From Dehalococcoidia bacterium (GTDB taxonomy: Bacteria; Chloroflexota; Dehalococcoidia; Lucifugimonadales; Lucifugimonadaceae): a stretch of 64,000 nt of DNA. The translations under genes and the position numbers were made by a program. The notes under the pieces were generated by a model. It worked only from the letters and a program-made list of their open reading frames with translations. It ran no database searches and was not told the DNA's origin. Below, one piece after another: positions 6,681-15,975 of this stretch. The DNA lies in contig JAKUNJ010000005.1 of the NCBI GenBank assembly GCA_022451965.1, positions 85,465 to 149,464 of the forward strand, given 5' to 3'. The first letter of the stretch is position 1; the number at the start of each line of letters is the position of its first letter.

Positions 6681-8630
6681 TTAATCCTTTTTAATTTTGG
6701 TTGGCCAAAGAGTTATTAATGTACCTAATATCAGTATAGGTCCTGATAACCAAATCCACCATGCTAATGGATTAATTGCAATTCTTATAGTCATATTATT
6801 ATCATCAATGAAATCCTTTGGAATAATATATAAATCCTCGATAGGACTACTTAGTATTCCTGATCTGACACTTATTTGATTATAATTTGGATAATAAGAG
6901 TGCATAGCTGTAATATTACCTATTTTTTCTTGTGTTTGATTATTAAAAATAGTAAATTTTGCTTTAGTAATAGAGTTCTCAGCTATAAATTCCTGTTCTA
7001 TTTGATTAAATGAAATTAAGTATTTATCAAATTTAATTTCATCATTTATAGACAGATTTAGGTCTAATCTTTCATCATAAAACTTTGTACCTACAACTCC
7101 AAAAGCCAAAGCTAATATAGCTATATGAACAACATATCCACCATTTCTTCCTCTATTTGAAATAATCATTCTAAGAAAAGATGGTAGTGGATTATATGAA
7201 TTGCCCATTCTTGATTTTGTACCTCCAATCCACTCTCGCATAATAATTGTTAGTACAAAGATTATAGATAAAAATGAAATTAGAGGGAAAAAATCTTTTA
7301 TACCTGATGCAAATAGATAAACACTAGATGCAATAGTTATTACAAAAGACGGTAGAAGTCTTAAAAAAACTGCTTTTTTTGTAGTTTTTCTCCATGATAA
7401 AATTGGACCAATACCCATAAGAATAATTATTAGTAGCAATATTGGTCCAGCTGTTTTATCAAAGTAAGGTGAAGAAACACTTATTTCTGTTCCATTTAGT
7501 AATATAGAAACTACTGGAAAAATTACTCCCCACAAAATTATTAATGAAGTTAAGACTAATAAAATATTATTTAATAAAAATGAAGACTCTCTAGATAAAT
7601 AGGATTCAATATTATTATCATTTTTGATTAAGTTTTGATAATTATAAATAATTGAAATAACACTATAAAAAGTCAAAACTATCATAAAAGATAGGAATAA
7701 AAAGCCTAAAGTTGATGCTGCAAAAGAATGAACTGATACCACGGGACCACCTCTATTAATGAATGTTCCGAGCAAGGCTAAAATAAAAGTAAGCGAAACT
7801 AAAATTATATTCCAAAGTCTGAACATACCTCTTCTTTCTTCTACCATGAGTGAATGAATTAAGGCAGTAAGAACTAACCAAGGCATCAAGCCAACATTTT
7901 CTATTGGATCCCATGCCCAATATCCTCCCCATCCTAAAATTGTGTATGCCCACCAGGCACCAATTAATAATCCTGCACCTAAAACTGCCCAAGAAATTAA
8001 GCACCATATTCTTAATATCGAATACCATGGAGCTTTTCCAGATTTATCGAATAAAGATCCTTGACATAATACAAAAGGTATAGAAATTGAGGCAAGCCCT
8101 GACATTAAAAGAGGAGGATGAATGTACATGCCTGGATGCCGTAGCAAAGGGTTAATACCTTTACCATTTTCAGGAATAAATTCTGAAACTTCAAAAGGAT
8201 TCGCAAAAAATATTAAAACCATTAGATAAAATAAGGTAATGAAGGAAAGAATTGAGCAAGGGTAATTTAATTTTTCTTTTATAATATTTTTTGCGAACTT
8301 ATACATAATTCCGCTAAGTAAAACATGAACTAGAAGAATATATAATAGTGACCCTTCATTTCCAGAATAAAAGGCTACTAAAGTGAGAGCTCTATTCATA
8401 TCTAGACTTGAATGATTAGCAACATATATATTAGAAAAATCATTACTCAAGAAAGAGTAAATTAATGCAAATGCACTTAATGAAACCATCAATATTATTA
8501 AGTAGAAACTCCTCTTGGCACTCTTGATAATATTTTGATTATTTAATTTTTCGCCTATAAAAAAAAATAATGTTGCATGGATTGAAAGTACCAAGCCGAG
8601 TAGCATAATATAGAAACCGAAATTATTCAT
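6681..8630 (-). CDS. ccmF: Cytochrome c haem lyase subunit CcmF
   Basis: This 649-residue polytopic membrane protein carries the haem-handling tryptophan-rich motif GWGGYWAWDPIENVGLMPWL (residues about 230-250), followed by the conserved LALLGTFINRGG(P)VVSVHSFA region. Both are diagnostic of CcmF, which passes haem to apocytochromes in System I maturation. Conserved His residues occur in LRHPGMYIHPP and ALIHS. The length is in the usual range. It follows ccmH by 5 bases. The haem-export and chaperone genes ccmA, ccmB, ccmC and ccmE are not in this window. Confidence 0.95.
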   Translation of the reverse strand: MNNFGFYIMLLGLVLSIHATLFFFIGEKLNNQNIIKSAKRSFYLIILMVSLSAFALIYSFLSNDFSNIYVANHSSLDMNRALTLVAFYSGNEGSLLYILLVHVLLSGIMYKFAKNIIKEKLNYPCSILSFITLFYLMVLIFFANPFEVSEFIPENGKGINPLLRHPGMYIHPPLLMSGLASISIPFVLCQGSLFDKSGKAPWYSILRIWCLISWAVLGAGLLIGAWWAYTILGWGGYWAWDPIENVGLMPWLVLTALIHSLMVEERRGMFRLWNIILVSLTFILALLGTFINRGGPVVSVHSFAASTLGFLFLSFMIVLTFYSVISIIYNYQNLIKNDNNIESYLSRESSFLLNNILLVLTSLIILWGVIFPVVSILLNGTEISVSSPYFDKTAGPILLLIIILMGIGPILSWRKTTKKAVFLRLLPSFVITIASSVYLFASGIKDFFPLISFLSIIFVLTIIMREWIGGTKSRMGNSYNPLPSFLRMIISNRGRNGGYVVHIAILALAFGVVGTKFYDERLDLNLSINDEIKFDKYLISFNQIEQEFIAENSITKAKFTIFNNQTQEKIGNITAMHSYYPNYNQISVRSGILSSPIEDLYIIPKDFIDDNNMTIRIAINPLAWWIWLSGPILILGTLITLWPTKIKKD

Positions 8631-8635
8631 TAAGA

Positions 8636-9031
8636 TTATCTCGCTTTTTGTTTTCGGATATAGAATGAAAAAATTAGAATACTAAAAACCAATCCTATTA
8701 TTGGAACAATATATGCCAATAAATTGAATCCCGAAACAGAAGGATAGGCAAGCACATTTTCTCCATATCTTTCTACAAAATAATTTTTTATCTCACTTTC
8801 ATTATATCCTTCACCTATCTTTTCTTTGATAGAATTTTTCATATCTTCTGCAATTAATGATTGAGATTGGTCTAAAGTTTGACCATCGCATATAGGACAC
8901 ATTATTTCTTTTTCTAGCTTTATATATAAGTCTTCGTCAGATTGATTTACTGAGACCATACATGAAATGAAAACAAGAGTATAAAGGAATAAGATCTTTT
9001 TGATTGATATAAAATAACTAACGTAAGTCAT
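8636..9031 (-). CDS. ccmH: CcmH/CcmL-type apocytochrome c thiol reductase
   Basis: The protein has an N-terminal signal or anchor helix, the redox motif IMCPICDGQTLDQSQS (the family's (L/I)xCPxCxGQ(S/T)xxxS), the segment YFVERYGENVLAYPS (usual DFFVxRYGxFVLxxP), and a C-terminal transmembrane helix with a basic end. It works with CcmF to present reduced apocytochrome c. I place the start at the ATG at 9031, which overlaps the actE stop by 14 bases. A TTG at 9049 would give six more residues, and neither has a strong ribosome-binding site. Confidence 0.87.
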   Translation of the reverse strand: MTYVSYFISIKKILFLYTLVFISCMVSVNQSDEDLYIKLEKEIMCPICDGQTLDQSQSLIAEDMKNSIKEKIGEGYNESEIKNYFVERYGENVLAYPSVSGFNLLAYIVPIIGLVFSILIFSFYIRKQKAR

Positions 9032-9539
9032 CCCAAACATAATCAACAATAGATTTTATCTCTTCTTCAGTTAACATATTTTTGTAAGCTGGCATTAAAC
9101 CTGCTCCACCTTTTATGAAAACAACAGCATTTTCTTTACTCAGTTCTGATGATATCAAGTTTGCTGGATTTTTATGAGATTCACCTGTGACACTATACCA
9201 ATAGTTATCTTTTGAAGTTATCTGATCTGCAGCAGGTCCATATCCTCCACCATTATCTCCGTGACAGAATGCACAGTTTACAGAATACAGTTCATATCCA
9301 TCGTAATTAGATTGAACTTTTTTACTCATATTTAGTTCTGAATTTTCTCCAATATTTTTGAAAGGTACACTATCTGGATGTGCAGGGACTCTTGGAGGCT
9401 CTTGATCTCTGTATGCTTGGTTATAATGCATTTCACTAAATATTTCTACTGGATAAGTATTAGATTGCTGTATACATCCAGTAAATATAAAAAAAGATAA
9501 AATGTAAATTGCTATTAACTTTTTATTTATTAGGATCAA
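9018..9539 (-). CDS. actE: Alternative complex III subunit ActE, lipoprotein mono-haem cytochrome c
   Basis: The N-terminus is a lipoprotein signal ending in FTGC. The segment EIFSEMHYNQAYRDQEPPRV resembles the start of mature ActE proteins. One c-type haem motif, CAFCH, is present, with a likely axial Met in GLMPAYKNM near the C-terminus. The length is 173 residues. ActE is the mono-haem subunit that, with ActA, passes electrons out of the ACIII quinol oxidoreductase. The start is TTG, preceded by an AGAGGA site and 12 bases after the actD stop; the 3' end overlaps ccmH. Confidence 0.9.
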   Translation of the reverse strand: MILINKKLIAIYILSFFIFTGCIQQSNTYPVEIFSEMHYNQAYRDQEPPRVPAHPDSVPFKNIGENSELNMSKKVQSNYDGYELYSVNCAFCHGDNGGGYGPAADQITSKDNYWYSVTGESHKNPANLISSELSKENAVVFIKGGAGLMPAYKNMLTEEEIKSIVDYVWDDLR

Positions 9540-9551
9540 TATTTTTTCCTC

Positions 9552-10055
9552 TTATGCCATTTTTATATCTTCTGAACCTGTTTTTTCTAGAACTTTTCTA
9601 GCTTTGTCTAAATCTTTATCTTCTACTGTTATTACAACACCTATGTAACCTTCAGTTATTCTTGCATCATAGACTCCAGGATTGATATTAGGTAATCTTG
9701 ACTCAAAAATAATTCCAATTACACTAAAGATTACTGCTGCAAGCATAGTCATTTCATACATAATAATCAACATTGCGAAAATCGATAATATTGGCTTTCC
9801 ACCTGTAATCAGAGGGTATGCCAATTGGGTTGCTGTTGTAAGAAATAATGACAATGTAAATCCTATGATTGCACCAAAAGCTGGGAATCTAAATAATCTA
9901 TGCTGAGGGACATACTCACCAAATGCACCTTCAGGATATGGTGTTCCTGTAAGAACATCAAATGTGCCTCTCTCGAACCCAGAATCCTTAAGCCCATCCA
10001 TCGCATCAGCTGCATTATTTGGATCTACATATAAACCTAGAATACTCTTACTCAT
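9552..10055 (-). CDS. actD: Alternative complex III subunit ActD (DUF3341)
   Basis: This 167-residue protein has two transmembrane helices (residues about 58-80 and 95-118) joined by a short loop, with soluble ends. The DUF3341 features are clear: an N-terminal ferredoxin-like region (LYVDPNNAADAMDGLKDSGF), YPEGAFGEYVPQHRLFRFPAFGAIIG before helix 1, and IIFESRLPNINPGVYDARITEG after helix 2. ActD is an integral subunit of ACIII. The start has an AGAGGAT site inside the end of actC, so expression is coupled. Confidence 0.93.
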   Translation of the reverse strand: MSKSILGLYVDPNNAADAMDGLKDSGFERGTFDVLTGTPYPEGAFGEYVPQHRLFRFPAFGAIIGFTLSLFLTTATQLAYPLITGGKPILSIFAMLIIMYEMTMLAAVIFSVIGIIFESRLPNINPGVYDARITEGYIGVVITVEDKDLDKARKVLEKTGSEDIKMA

Positions 10056-10057
10056 AA

Positions 10058-11461
10058 TTAATCCTCTTCTTCTTCCTCTTCCTCTCTAAAAATAGTAGGA
10101 ACAGTTGCACGACCAATTTTTATTGAATCGCTAAATACTTCACTTTCTTTTTGTTCAAACAAAGGAACTAATGGAAAAACCCTTGAAAATAATAACATTA
10201 ACATAGTAACCCAGCAAAATGACCAAAATAAAACATACCATTCAAACCAACTAGGACTATAGGCTTCCCAAGTAAATACAAAAGGACTTTTTCTTGCAAG
10301 CCCAGGTACTATTATTAGAAATCGCTCTAACCACATTCCAATATTTACTAAAATAGAACTCCAAAACATAAGAGCAATATTAGTTCTTACTCTCTTGAAT
10401 AACCACATAGGCACAGGCAATATATAGCCCGTTAGTAAAAATGTAAGGAATAATATATTCCAAGGATATTGAAATATCTGCATTTCTCTCAAAGCTATTT
10501 CTGGAGCATCTAAACCATATAAAGCAAACAATAATTCAAGGAAAGTAAACCCCAACCAAGCTGTTGCAACTACTGTTAACAATCTGGCAAGAGCATCAAA
10601 ATGTTCTGGCCTTATAAAATCATTCCACCCCCAACCCCATCTCATTAATGCCATCATAGTGACCACTGCAGAAACACCTGAATGTACTGCTCCAATAACA
10701 AAATATGGAGCAAAAATAGTTGAATGCCAACCTTCAACGGCTGTTGTAACTGCAAAATCCCATGAAACTATAGAATGAACAGAAACAAATATGGGTAGCA
10801 TCAGCGCAGATAATAATATTCCTCCTACAACTTGCATTTTCCATTGTCTAGGATTACCTCTCCACCCTAAGGCTAAGATTGTGTAAAATCCCTTTCTAAA
10901 ACCAGTAGTTTTATCTCTAAGTACAGCCAAATCCGGAAGTAAAGCAACAAATAAAAATAATGTTGATCCAGTCAAGTATGTAGAAATAGCAATAGGATCC
11001 ATAAACAAAGGTGAACGAATATTTGGCCAAATTCCTCTTGCTGCATCATAAGGTATTAACCAATATACTATTCTCCAAGTTCTTCCAGCATGAATTAGTG
11101 GGAAAACTAGAGCAGTTGCAAGAGAAAAAATTGTTAGTATCTCAGCTGCTCTTGTTACAGGCCTTCTCCATTCTGCTTGAGTTATTCTTAGAATTGCTGA
11201 AATCATAATTCCTGCATGAGATATACCCACCCAAAAAACAAAAGTTGTAATATATAACCCCCAGTAAATAGGTCGATTAAGTCCAGTGACTCCAAGGCCA
11301 TATTTTATCTGAATACCAAAAAGTATAAATCCAATTACTACAAAGAAAAGTAAAACAGAAAATACTGGATACCACCATCTAGGAGTTTGAAGGGTACCAT
11401 TTAAGAGGACTCTATTAGTATATTCCTGACTTAATCTATTTTCATTATCTCTTTGTTGCAT
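10058..11461 (-). CDS. actC: Alternative complex III subunit ActC, NrfD/PsrC-type membrane protein
   Basis: This 467-residue protein has about ten transmembrane helices. The segment FVFWVGISHAGIMISAILRITQ is the quinol-site signature of ActC, with the conserved HAG, and RTWRIVYWLIPYD follows as in the family. The C-terminus is strongly acidic (EEEEEEED). ActC is one of two NrfD-like subunits; it binds menaquinol near the Fe-S subunit and may contain a proton pathway. The start has AGAGGA four bases upstream. The gene lies after actF and before actD, an order discussed in the findings. Confidence 0.9.
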   Translation of the reverse strand: MQQRDNENRLSQEYTNRVLLNGTLQTPRWWYPVFSVLLFFVVIGFILFGIQIKYGLGVTGLNRPIYWGLYITTFVFWVGISHAGIMISAILRITQAEWRRPVTRAAEILTIFSLATALVFPLIHAGRTWRIVYWLIPYDAARGIWPNIRSPLFMDPIAISTYLTGSTLFLFVALLPDLAVLRDKTTGFRKGFYTILALGWRGNPRQWKMQVVGGILLSALMLPIFVSVHSIVSWDFAVTTAVEGWHSTIFAPYFVIGAVHSGVSAVVTMMALMRWGWGWNDFIRPEHFDALARLLTVVATAWLGFTFLELLFALYGLDAPEIALREMQIFQYPWNILFLTFLLTGYILPVPMWLFKRVRTNIALMFWSSILVNIGMWLERFLIIVPGLARKSPFVFTWEAYSPSWFEWYVLFWSFCWVTMLMLLFSRVFPLVPLFEQKESEVFSDSIKIGRATVPTIFREEEEEEED

Positions 11462-11473
11462 TTTTTCCTCTAA

Positions 11474-12862
11474 TTAATCTGGTTTAGCTACTCTAATTCC
11501 ATTTGCTTTTATATACTTAACAGGAGTAGCTAATAAATTAAACTGTTGTACCTCCCAAACACCAATAATAGGCACAATTCTTGTAATAGCTATAAGAACC
11601 AAAACAACAGCACCTGCAGATCCCAATATGGTTAGAATATCCCATATGTCCGGATAAAGAGTTTCAGGGATCACTGAAAGCCATTTATCATGAATCAATT
11701 TTGGATCTACTGACCAAGCTGGCACATATAATCTTATTCTTTCAAAAAATACTCCTAATAAAGCTATACAAGCTCCTATGAAAGGACCATTTATTGAATT
11801 TCTCACTTTATTCCATATCAACCACCACCAAGGAAGTATAAAACTAAAAAGCATCCCAAGAAAGAATACATACATCATTGGACCTCTAATTAGTAGGTCT
11901 AACCATGCTATGTCAGACATAGATTTACCGTACCAAAAAACAATAAATGCTGAATAGAAAAAATAAATCCACATGAGGCTAGTAGCAAACATAAGTCTTC
12001 CTAATGCCCAAAATACATTTATATTTAAGTAGTTATCATAATTTCCATATTTTCTAACTATCCAAGCTAAAATTATTACTAATGCAACACCACCTTGAAT
12101 ACCACCCATTGCATGTGACATAGGATATATAGCATCTCTCCAACCAGGGACCATACTCAAGCTAAAGTCTATTGAAATCACTACATGAACAAATATATAA
12201 ATAAAAAAGTAAAGAGTACTCATTATCCCGACTCTCATACGGAGTGTACTCCATTGCACAGTTGTACCTATAAATCCTCCTGCTAAGAAATTTCCTAATT
12301 TTTTTCTAAATCCAGATGAATTATCTCTCATTAGAGCAAAGTCGGGTAGAGCTGAAACGTATAATAATCCAATACCTGCAATTGCGAGCATTATCAGGCT
12401 CAAGAAATCCCAAAAATGTGGGCTATAAACGGGCGCTTCGAACCAAATAGATCTTCTTCTTGCTCCCTCAACAACTAATGGTGGGAGCATCCATAATAAA
12501 GGGATCATGATTATGATATTAATGAGAACTCCTGATGCACCAATTACATGAGCAATCCTTGATACAGGTCTTGCCCAATTAGCCTTGGCTATAAAAGGAG
12601 CAATAGCGACCATTGGAGCTCCGCCAGTAACACTAAAAATAAAAGCTAAACTTGCTGCTACGTATCCCCATTGAGTTTGGTCGTTACCATCTAAGAAGAA
12701 TTTACCTAGCAGGCCAATCAAACCAAGAATACCAAGTATAGCTGTAATAGAAGCCAATTTCTTGAAAAAAGAACTTCCTTTTACAGTTGTCTGAATTAGC
12801 TCATCCTTGACAATTTTAGGTTCGCTAGGAGGCCAATCCATATGATGTTCATTAGTGCTCAT
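11474..12862 (-). CDS. actF: Alternative complex III subunit ActF, second NrfD/PsrC-type membrane protein
   Basis: This 462-residue protein of about ten transmembrane helices is paralogous to ActC but lacks its HAGxxISAI quinol signature. The N-terminal soluble part (about 35 residues) precedes helix 1. Segments APMVAIAPFIAKANWARPVSR, SALPDFALMRDNSSGFRK and HAMGGIQGGVALV are of the kind seen in ActF. ActF is thought to take part in energy coupling rather than quinol binding. The start overlaps the end of the Fe-S subunit gene by 11 bases. I separate ActC from ActF by the HAG motif; a swap of the two names is possible but unlikely. Confidence 0.85.
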   Translation of the reverse strand: MSTNEHHMDWPPSEPKIVKDELIQTTVKGSSFFKKLASITAILGILGLIGLLGKFFLDGNDQTQWGYVAASLAFIFSVTGGAPMVAIAPFIAKANWARPVSRIAHVIGASGVLINIIIMIPLLWMLPPLVVEGARRRSIWFEAPVYSPHFWDFLSLIMLAIAGIGLLYVSALPDFALMRDNSSGFRKKLGNFLAGGFIGTTVQWSTLRMRVGIMSTLYFFIYIFVHVVISIDFSLSMVPGWRDAIYPMSHAMGGIQGGVALVIILAWIVRKYGNYDNYLNINVFWALGRLMFATSLMWIYFFYSAFIVFWYGKSMSDIAWLDLLIRGPMMYVFFLGMLFSFILPWWWLIWNKVRNSINGPFIGACIALLGVFFERIRLYVPAWSVDPKLIHDKWLSVIPETLYPDIWDILTILGSAGAVVLVLIAITRIVPIIGVWEVQQFNLLATPVKYIKANGIRVAKPD

Positions 12863-13604
12863 CTTTTGTAGCCTTTTCTCCTAAATCTTTATACTTAAGT
12901 GGATCTACAGTAGCCAAATATATTACGTTTGGATCAGTATTCAATTGAGGCATAAGTGTGTATTTTCTATCACTTTCACTCTTTGCTAGCTTTGAGACTT
13001 CACTGTTAGGATCATTGAGATCTCCAAATACTATTGCATTTGTTGAACAAGCTTCTTGGCAGGCTGTCTGTATTTCGCCATCTTGTAAATCTCTATTTTC
13101 TTCCTTAGCCTTTCTTGTCCCTCTTCTGATTCTTTGGACGCAGAAACTACACTTCTCCATAATTCCTCTACTTCGAATAGTTACATCTGGGTTTAAGTGA
13201 TTTCTTAAATCTTCAGGCCAAGCTGGTTCCCAATAGTTAAAAAACCTTACAGTATAAGGACAGCCGTTTGCACAGTATCTTGTTCCAACACATCTATTAT
13301 AAACTTGTATATTCATTCCCTCATTGTTATGGTAAGTCGCATAGACAGGACATACAGGTTCACAAGGGGCATTAGCACAATGTTGACATAATACGGGTAT
13401 AAATCGAGCTTTGACATCAGGGAATTCTCCTTCCCAATACCTTTCAATTCTTAACCAAGACATTACTCTAGCTCTTTCAAATTTATTTTGATCATTTAAG
13501 GGGATATTATTTTCTACTTGACAAGCAGTGACACAACCACTGCATCCATTACATTTATCTGTATCGATTACCATTCCCCAACTTCTTTTTTCTTCAGTTA
13601 CCAT
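12852..13604 (-). CDS. actB2: Alternative complex III iron-sulfur subunit (ActB Fe-S part)
   Basis: This 250-residue ferredoxin-like protein has four cysteine groups: CNGCSGCVTAC, CQHCANAPCEPVCP, CVGTRYCANGCP, and CSFC with a later CQEAC. These are the ligands expected for three [4Fe-4S] clusters and one [3Fe-4S] cluster that carry electrons from quinol towards the haem subunits. In many ACIII operons this part is fused to the molybdopterin-like part as one ActB; here it is a separate gene with its own AAGGA site and ATG, 43 bases after the upstream stop. Confidence 0.92.
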   Translation of the reverse strand: MVTEEKRSWGMVIDTDKCNGCSGCVTACQVENNIPLNDQNKFERARVMSWLRIERYWEGEFPDVKARFIPVLCQHCANAPCEPVCPVYATYHNNEGMNIQVYNRCVGTRYCANGCPYTVRFFNYWEPAWPEDLRNHLNPDVTIRSRGIMEKCSFCVQRIRRGTRKAKEENRDLQDGEIQTACQEACSTNAIVFGDLNDPNSEVSKLAKSESDRKYTLMPQLNTDPNVIYLATVDPLKYKDLGEKATKDEH

Positions 13605-13647
13605 AAATTTTTTCCTTATTATCTAGATCAAATATAATTTTTCATTT

Positions 13648-15960
13648 TCAATGACTTTCATCATCATGCCCTTCATCGTGATGCTCTCTGAAATTAAGCA
13701 TTTCTTGATACTTATGATGGTTTTCTTCTTCAGCTTCATGAGCAGTTTGCCCAGGAGCAACAACCAATACAGGAACACCTGGCTCAGCAGGGAAAGCTTC
13801 AACAGTTCCTTCAAATTTTGGTAATTTTTCGTTTCCACCAGCTCTTTTCATTGAAACTTTTGTTGAAGCCCAAGCATGTGCACCAGAATCCTCATCTTTT
13901 AATCCTGATAATATTTTGAGAACATTTGAACCTCTATCAGAAGCGTATCTACCACCTTTGAGAGTTCCTTGTCCTGTTGGAACACATAATGTACCTGGTT
14001 GCACTGCTGGATGAGGATATGCTAAACATTTGATTTCACCAGAGTCAGACTTCAAGTAAATAATATCTCCTTCTTTTATATTTAGTTCACTTGCTTGTTT
14101 TGAATTGATTTCAACCCAAGTTTGCCAAGCAGCTGAGGTTATACCATCAGCAGACTGTTGTGCCCATGGAGAATTTGATAATCTTCCATCTGATAGAACA
14201 TTTGTGAAAGGTATTAAGTGAAACTCATCTCCATAAGTATTGTCGATCTCTGAAAAGTTACTATTATTTTTTAATTCAAATGGATTTTTTAGTCTAATTT
14301 TTTTCTGGTCAGCAACTTCTTTTGTGTTCCAGAATCCACCTCGCTGCTGAATTCCATTCATGAAAGAAGATTTATTTTCAGCTTGAACAGATCCAGTCCC
14401 ATTTGAATTATCGTATTCATTATCAAAAACTTTTTTTACAATTGATTTATTACTACTTCCTATTGAGGGTTCAAGTTCTATAAGTTTATCAACATAACTA
14501 ACAGAGCCACTAGCTCCAGGACCTTCCTTGACAACTACGGGCTGTTGTAATGAAATAGCCTTAAAGCCAGGCAATGGATTGGGTATTTCAGATCCCCATT
14601 CTTCAAAAAATGATGTTTCTGGTATGATTATGTCTGATAAATCAAGAGTTTCATTCATTATGTTTCCAAAAGAAATTACATTTTCGACATTTGAAAGTGC
14701 TCCCTTTACATCAAGTGAGTTAGGCATTAGATAAGCTAAATCTACCCCTTTAATGATCACTGTATCAACATATCCTGCTCGCCACTGCGCTAATTCTTCC
14801 TCCCAATTTTCTATTGAATTTGGTTTATTTGAGCCTCCTATGAAATCAGACTGAACTTCAGGATTTAGGATAACTCCGCCTTGTTTTCCAACCGAACCTA
14901 AAAGAATGTTAAGCGCAAGAGCATTATAGGTATTAAATTTACCGTTAGTATATGCTGATGTTGACCCTCCTGCTAAAACTATAGAATTACCTTCAGAAAT
15001 TCTTTCAGCTGTTTCTATTATTTTCTTTGCAGAAACACCAGTTCTACTTTGGACATCTGCTGGAGTAAATCCAAATTCTACTTTTCCCTCAGGAAATTTA
15101 TTTAAGTAATCATTTATTTGAGACTCTGGAACAAGCTTATTCTGAATTATTACATTTGCAATAGAAAGTGCGATATCAGCCTCAGTTCCTGGCTTAGGAG
15201 AAATCCACAAATCAGAGTTAGCTGAAGTTAATGAGAACCTTGGTTCTACATGAGCTATAAATCCTCTATTTCCTGATCTAAGTTTTCCAAAAGCCTTTCC
15301 ATATCCTGCAGGTGAAATCCAGTTTTCAATCCAATCTGCACCAAATGAAAGTACATTATCAGCATTGGAGATGTCAAAATGAGGTATTTCTTCTGATTCA
15401 AAAAGTTCTGAAATAACTTCATGAAAATTATATTCTTCAAGTGGTTCAAATGTGAGATATCTACCACCTCTAGACTCTGCAAATTTTTGAGACACCCAGC
15501 CTTGAGTACTTCTAGTAGGATTCGTTACAACTACAATCTTTTTGTCTTTTGAAGTTGCATCTTTAATCAGCTTATCTGCTTGAGATTTTGTAACATTTGA
15601 AAGTATACCTTGTTTTGATCTTCTTACTTGATGATCATGCAATCTGTCAGGATTATAATGAAGCTGAATTGCGGCATCAAGATTTGACCTGGCTCCACCT
15701 CTATTTACAGGATGATCAGGGTTACCTTTAATTTTCTTTATTCTTCCTTCTAATACTCTTACTAAAATACCATCCCCAGAAGCTCCATCATTCCAAGATG
15801 TTGCATACCATGTATCTATTCCTCTAACTAAATCCTCAGGCATATCAACTGGACTTTGAACAAGTAATTCTTGTTCAGGAATTGAGCACGCAGCAAAAAT
15901 AACTGCTCCAGCAGCTGATTTTCCACTCAAGGATAGAAATTCTCTTCTATTTAGTTTCAT
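13648..15960 (-). CDS. actB1: Alternative complex III molybdopterin-oxidoreductase-like subunit (ActB large part), Tat exported
   Basis: This 770-residue protein starts with a twin-arginine signal (NRREFLSLSG) and FAACS at about residue 25, which could be a lipobox-like site. The body has the fold-level marks of molybdopterin oxidoreductases (for example VNRGGARSNLDAAIQLHYNPDRL and SDIIIPETSFFEEWG), but in ACIII this subunit is known to lack the cofactor. The C-terminus is His/Asp/Glu-rich (HHDEGHDDESH), a possible metal-binding tail. An AGAGGT site precedes the ATG. It should sit outside the membrane holding the Fe-S subunit. Confidence 0.9.
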   Translation of the reverse strand: MKLNRREFLSLSGKSAAGAVIFAACSIPEQELLVQSPVDMPEDLVRGIDTWYATSWNDGASGDGILVRVLEGRIKKIKGNPDHPVNRGGARSNLDAAIQLHYNPDRLHDHQVRRSKQGILSNVTKSQADKLIKDATSKDKKIVVVTNPTRSTQGWVSQKFAESRGGRYLTFEPLEEYNFHEVISELFESEEIPHFDISNADNVLSFGADWIENWISPAGYGKAFGKLRSGNRGFIAHVEPRFSLTSANSDLWISPKPGTEADIALSIANVIIQNKLVPESQINDYLNKFPEGKVEFGFTPADVQSRTGVSAKKIIETAERISEGNSIVLAGGSTSAYTNGKFNTYNALALNILLGSVGKQGGVILNPEVQSDFIGGSNKPNSIENWEEELAQWRAGYVDTVIIKGVDLAYLMPNSLDVKGALSNVENVISFGNIMNETLDLSDIIIPETSFFEEWGSEIPNPLPGFKAISLQQPVVVKEGPGASGSVSYVDKLIELEPSIGSSNKSIVKKVFDNEYDNSNGTGSVQAENKSSFMNGIQQRGGFWNTKEVADQKKIRLKNPFELKNNSNFSEIDNTYGDEFHLIPFTNVLSDGRLSNSPWAQQSADGITSAAWQTWVEINSKQASELNIKEGDIIYLKSDSGEIKCLAYPHPAVQPGTLCVPTGQGTLKGGRYASDRGSNVLKILSGLKDEDSGAHAWASTKVSMKRAGGNEKLPKFEGTVEAFPAEPGVPVLVVAPGQTAHEAEEENHHKYQEMLNFREHHDEGHDDESH

Positions 15961-15975
15961 AAAATACCTCTAATA

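Noticed and set aside
7756-8028. Open frame on the minus strand inside ccmF, with similar ones inside actC and actB1
   Set aside because: They lie in alternative frames of strongly conserved genes, have no ribosome-binding site and no recognisable family.
13605-13647. Possible frameshift splitting a fused ActB
   Set aside because: The two reading frames are separated by a clear stop, a 43-base gap, an AAGGA ribosome-binding site and an ATG, and both proteins are complete, so a real gene split is more likely than an error.
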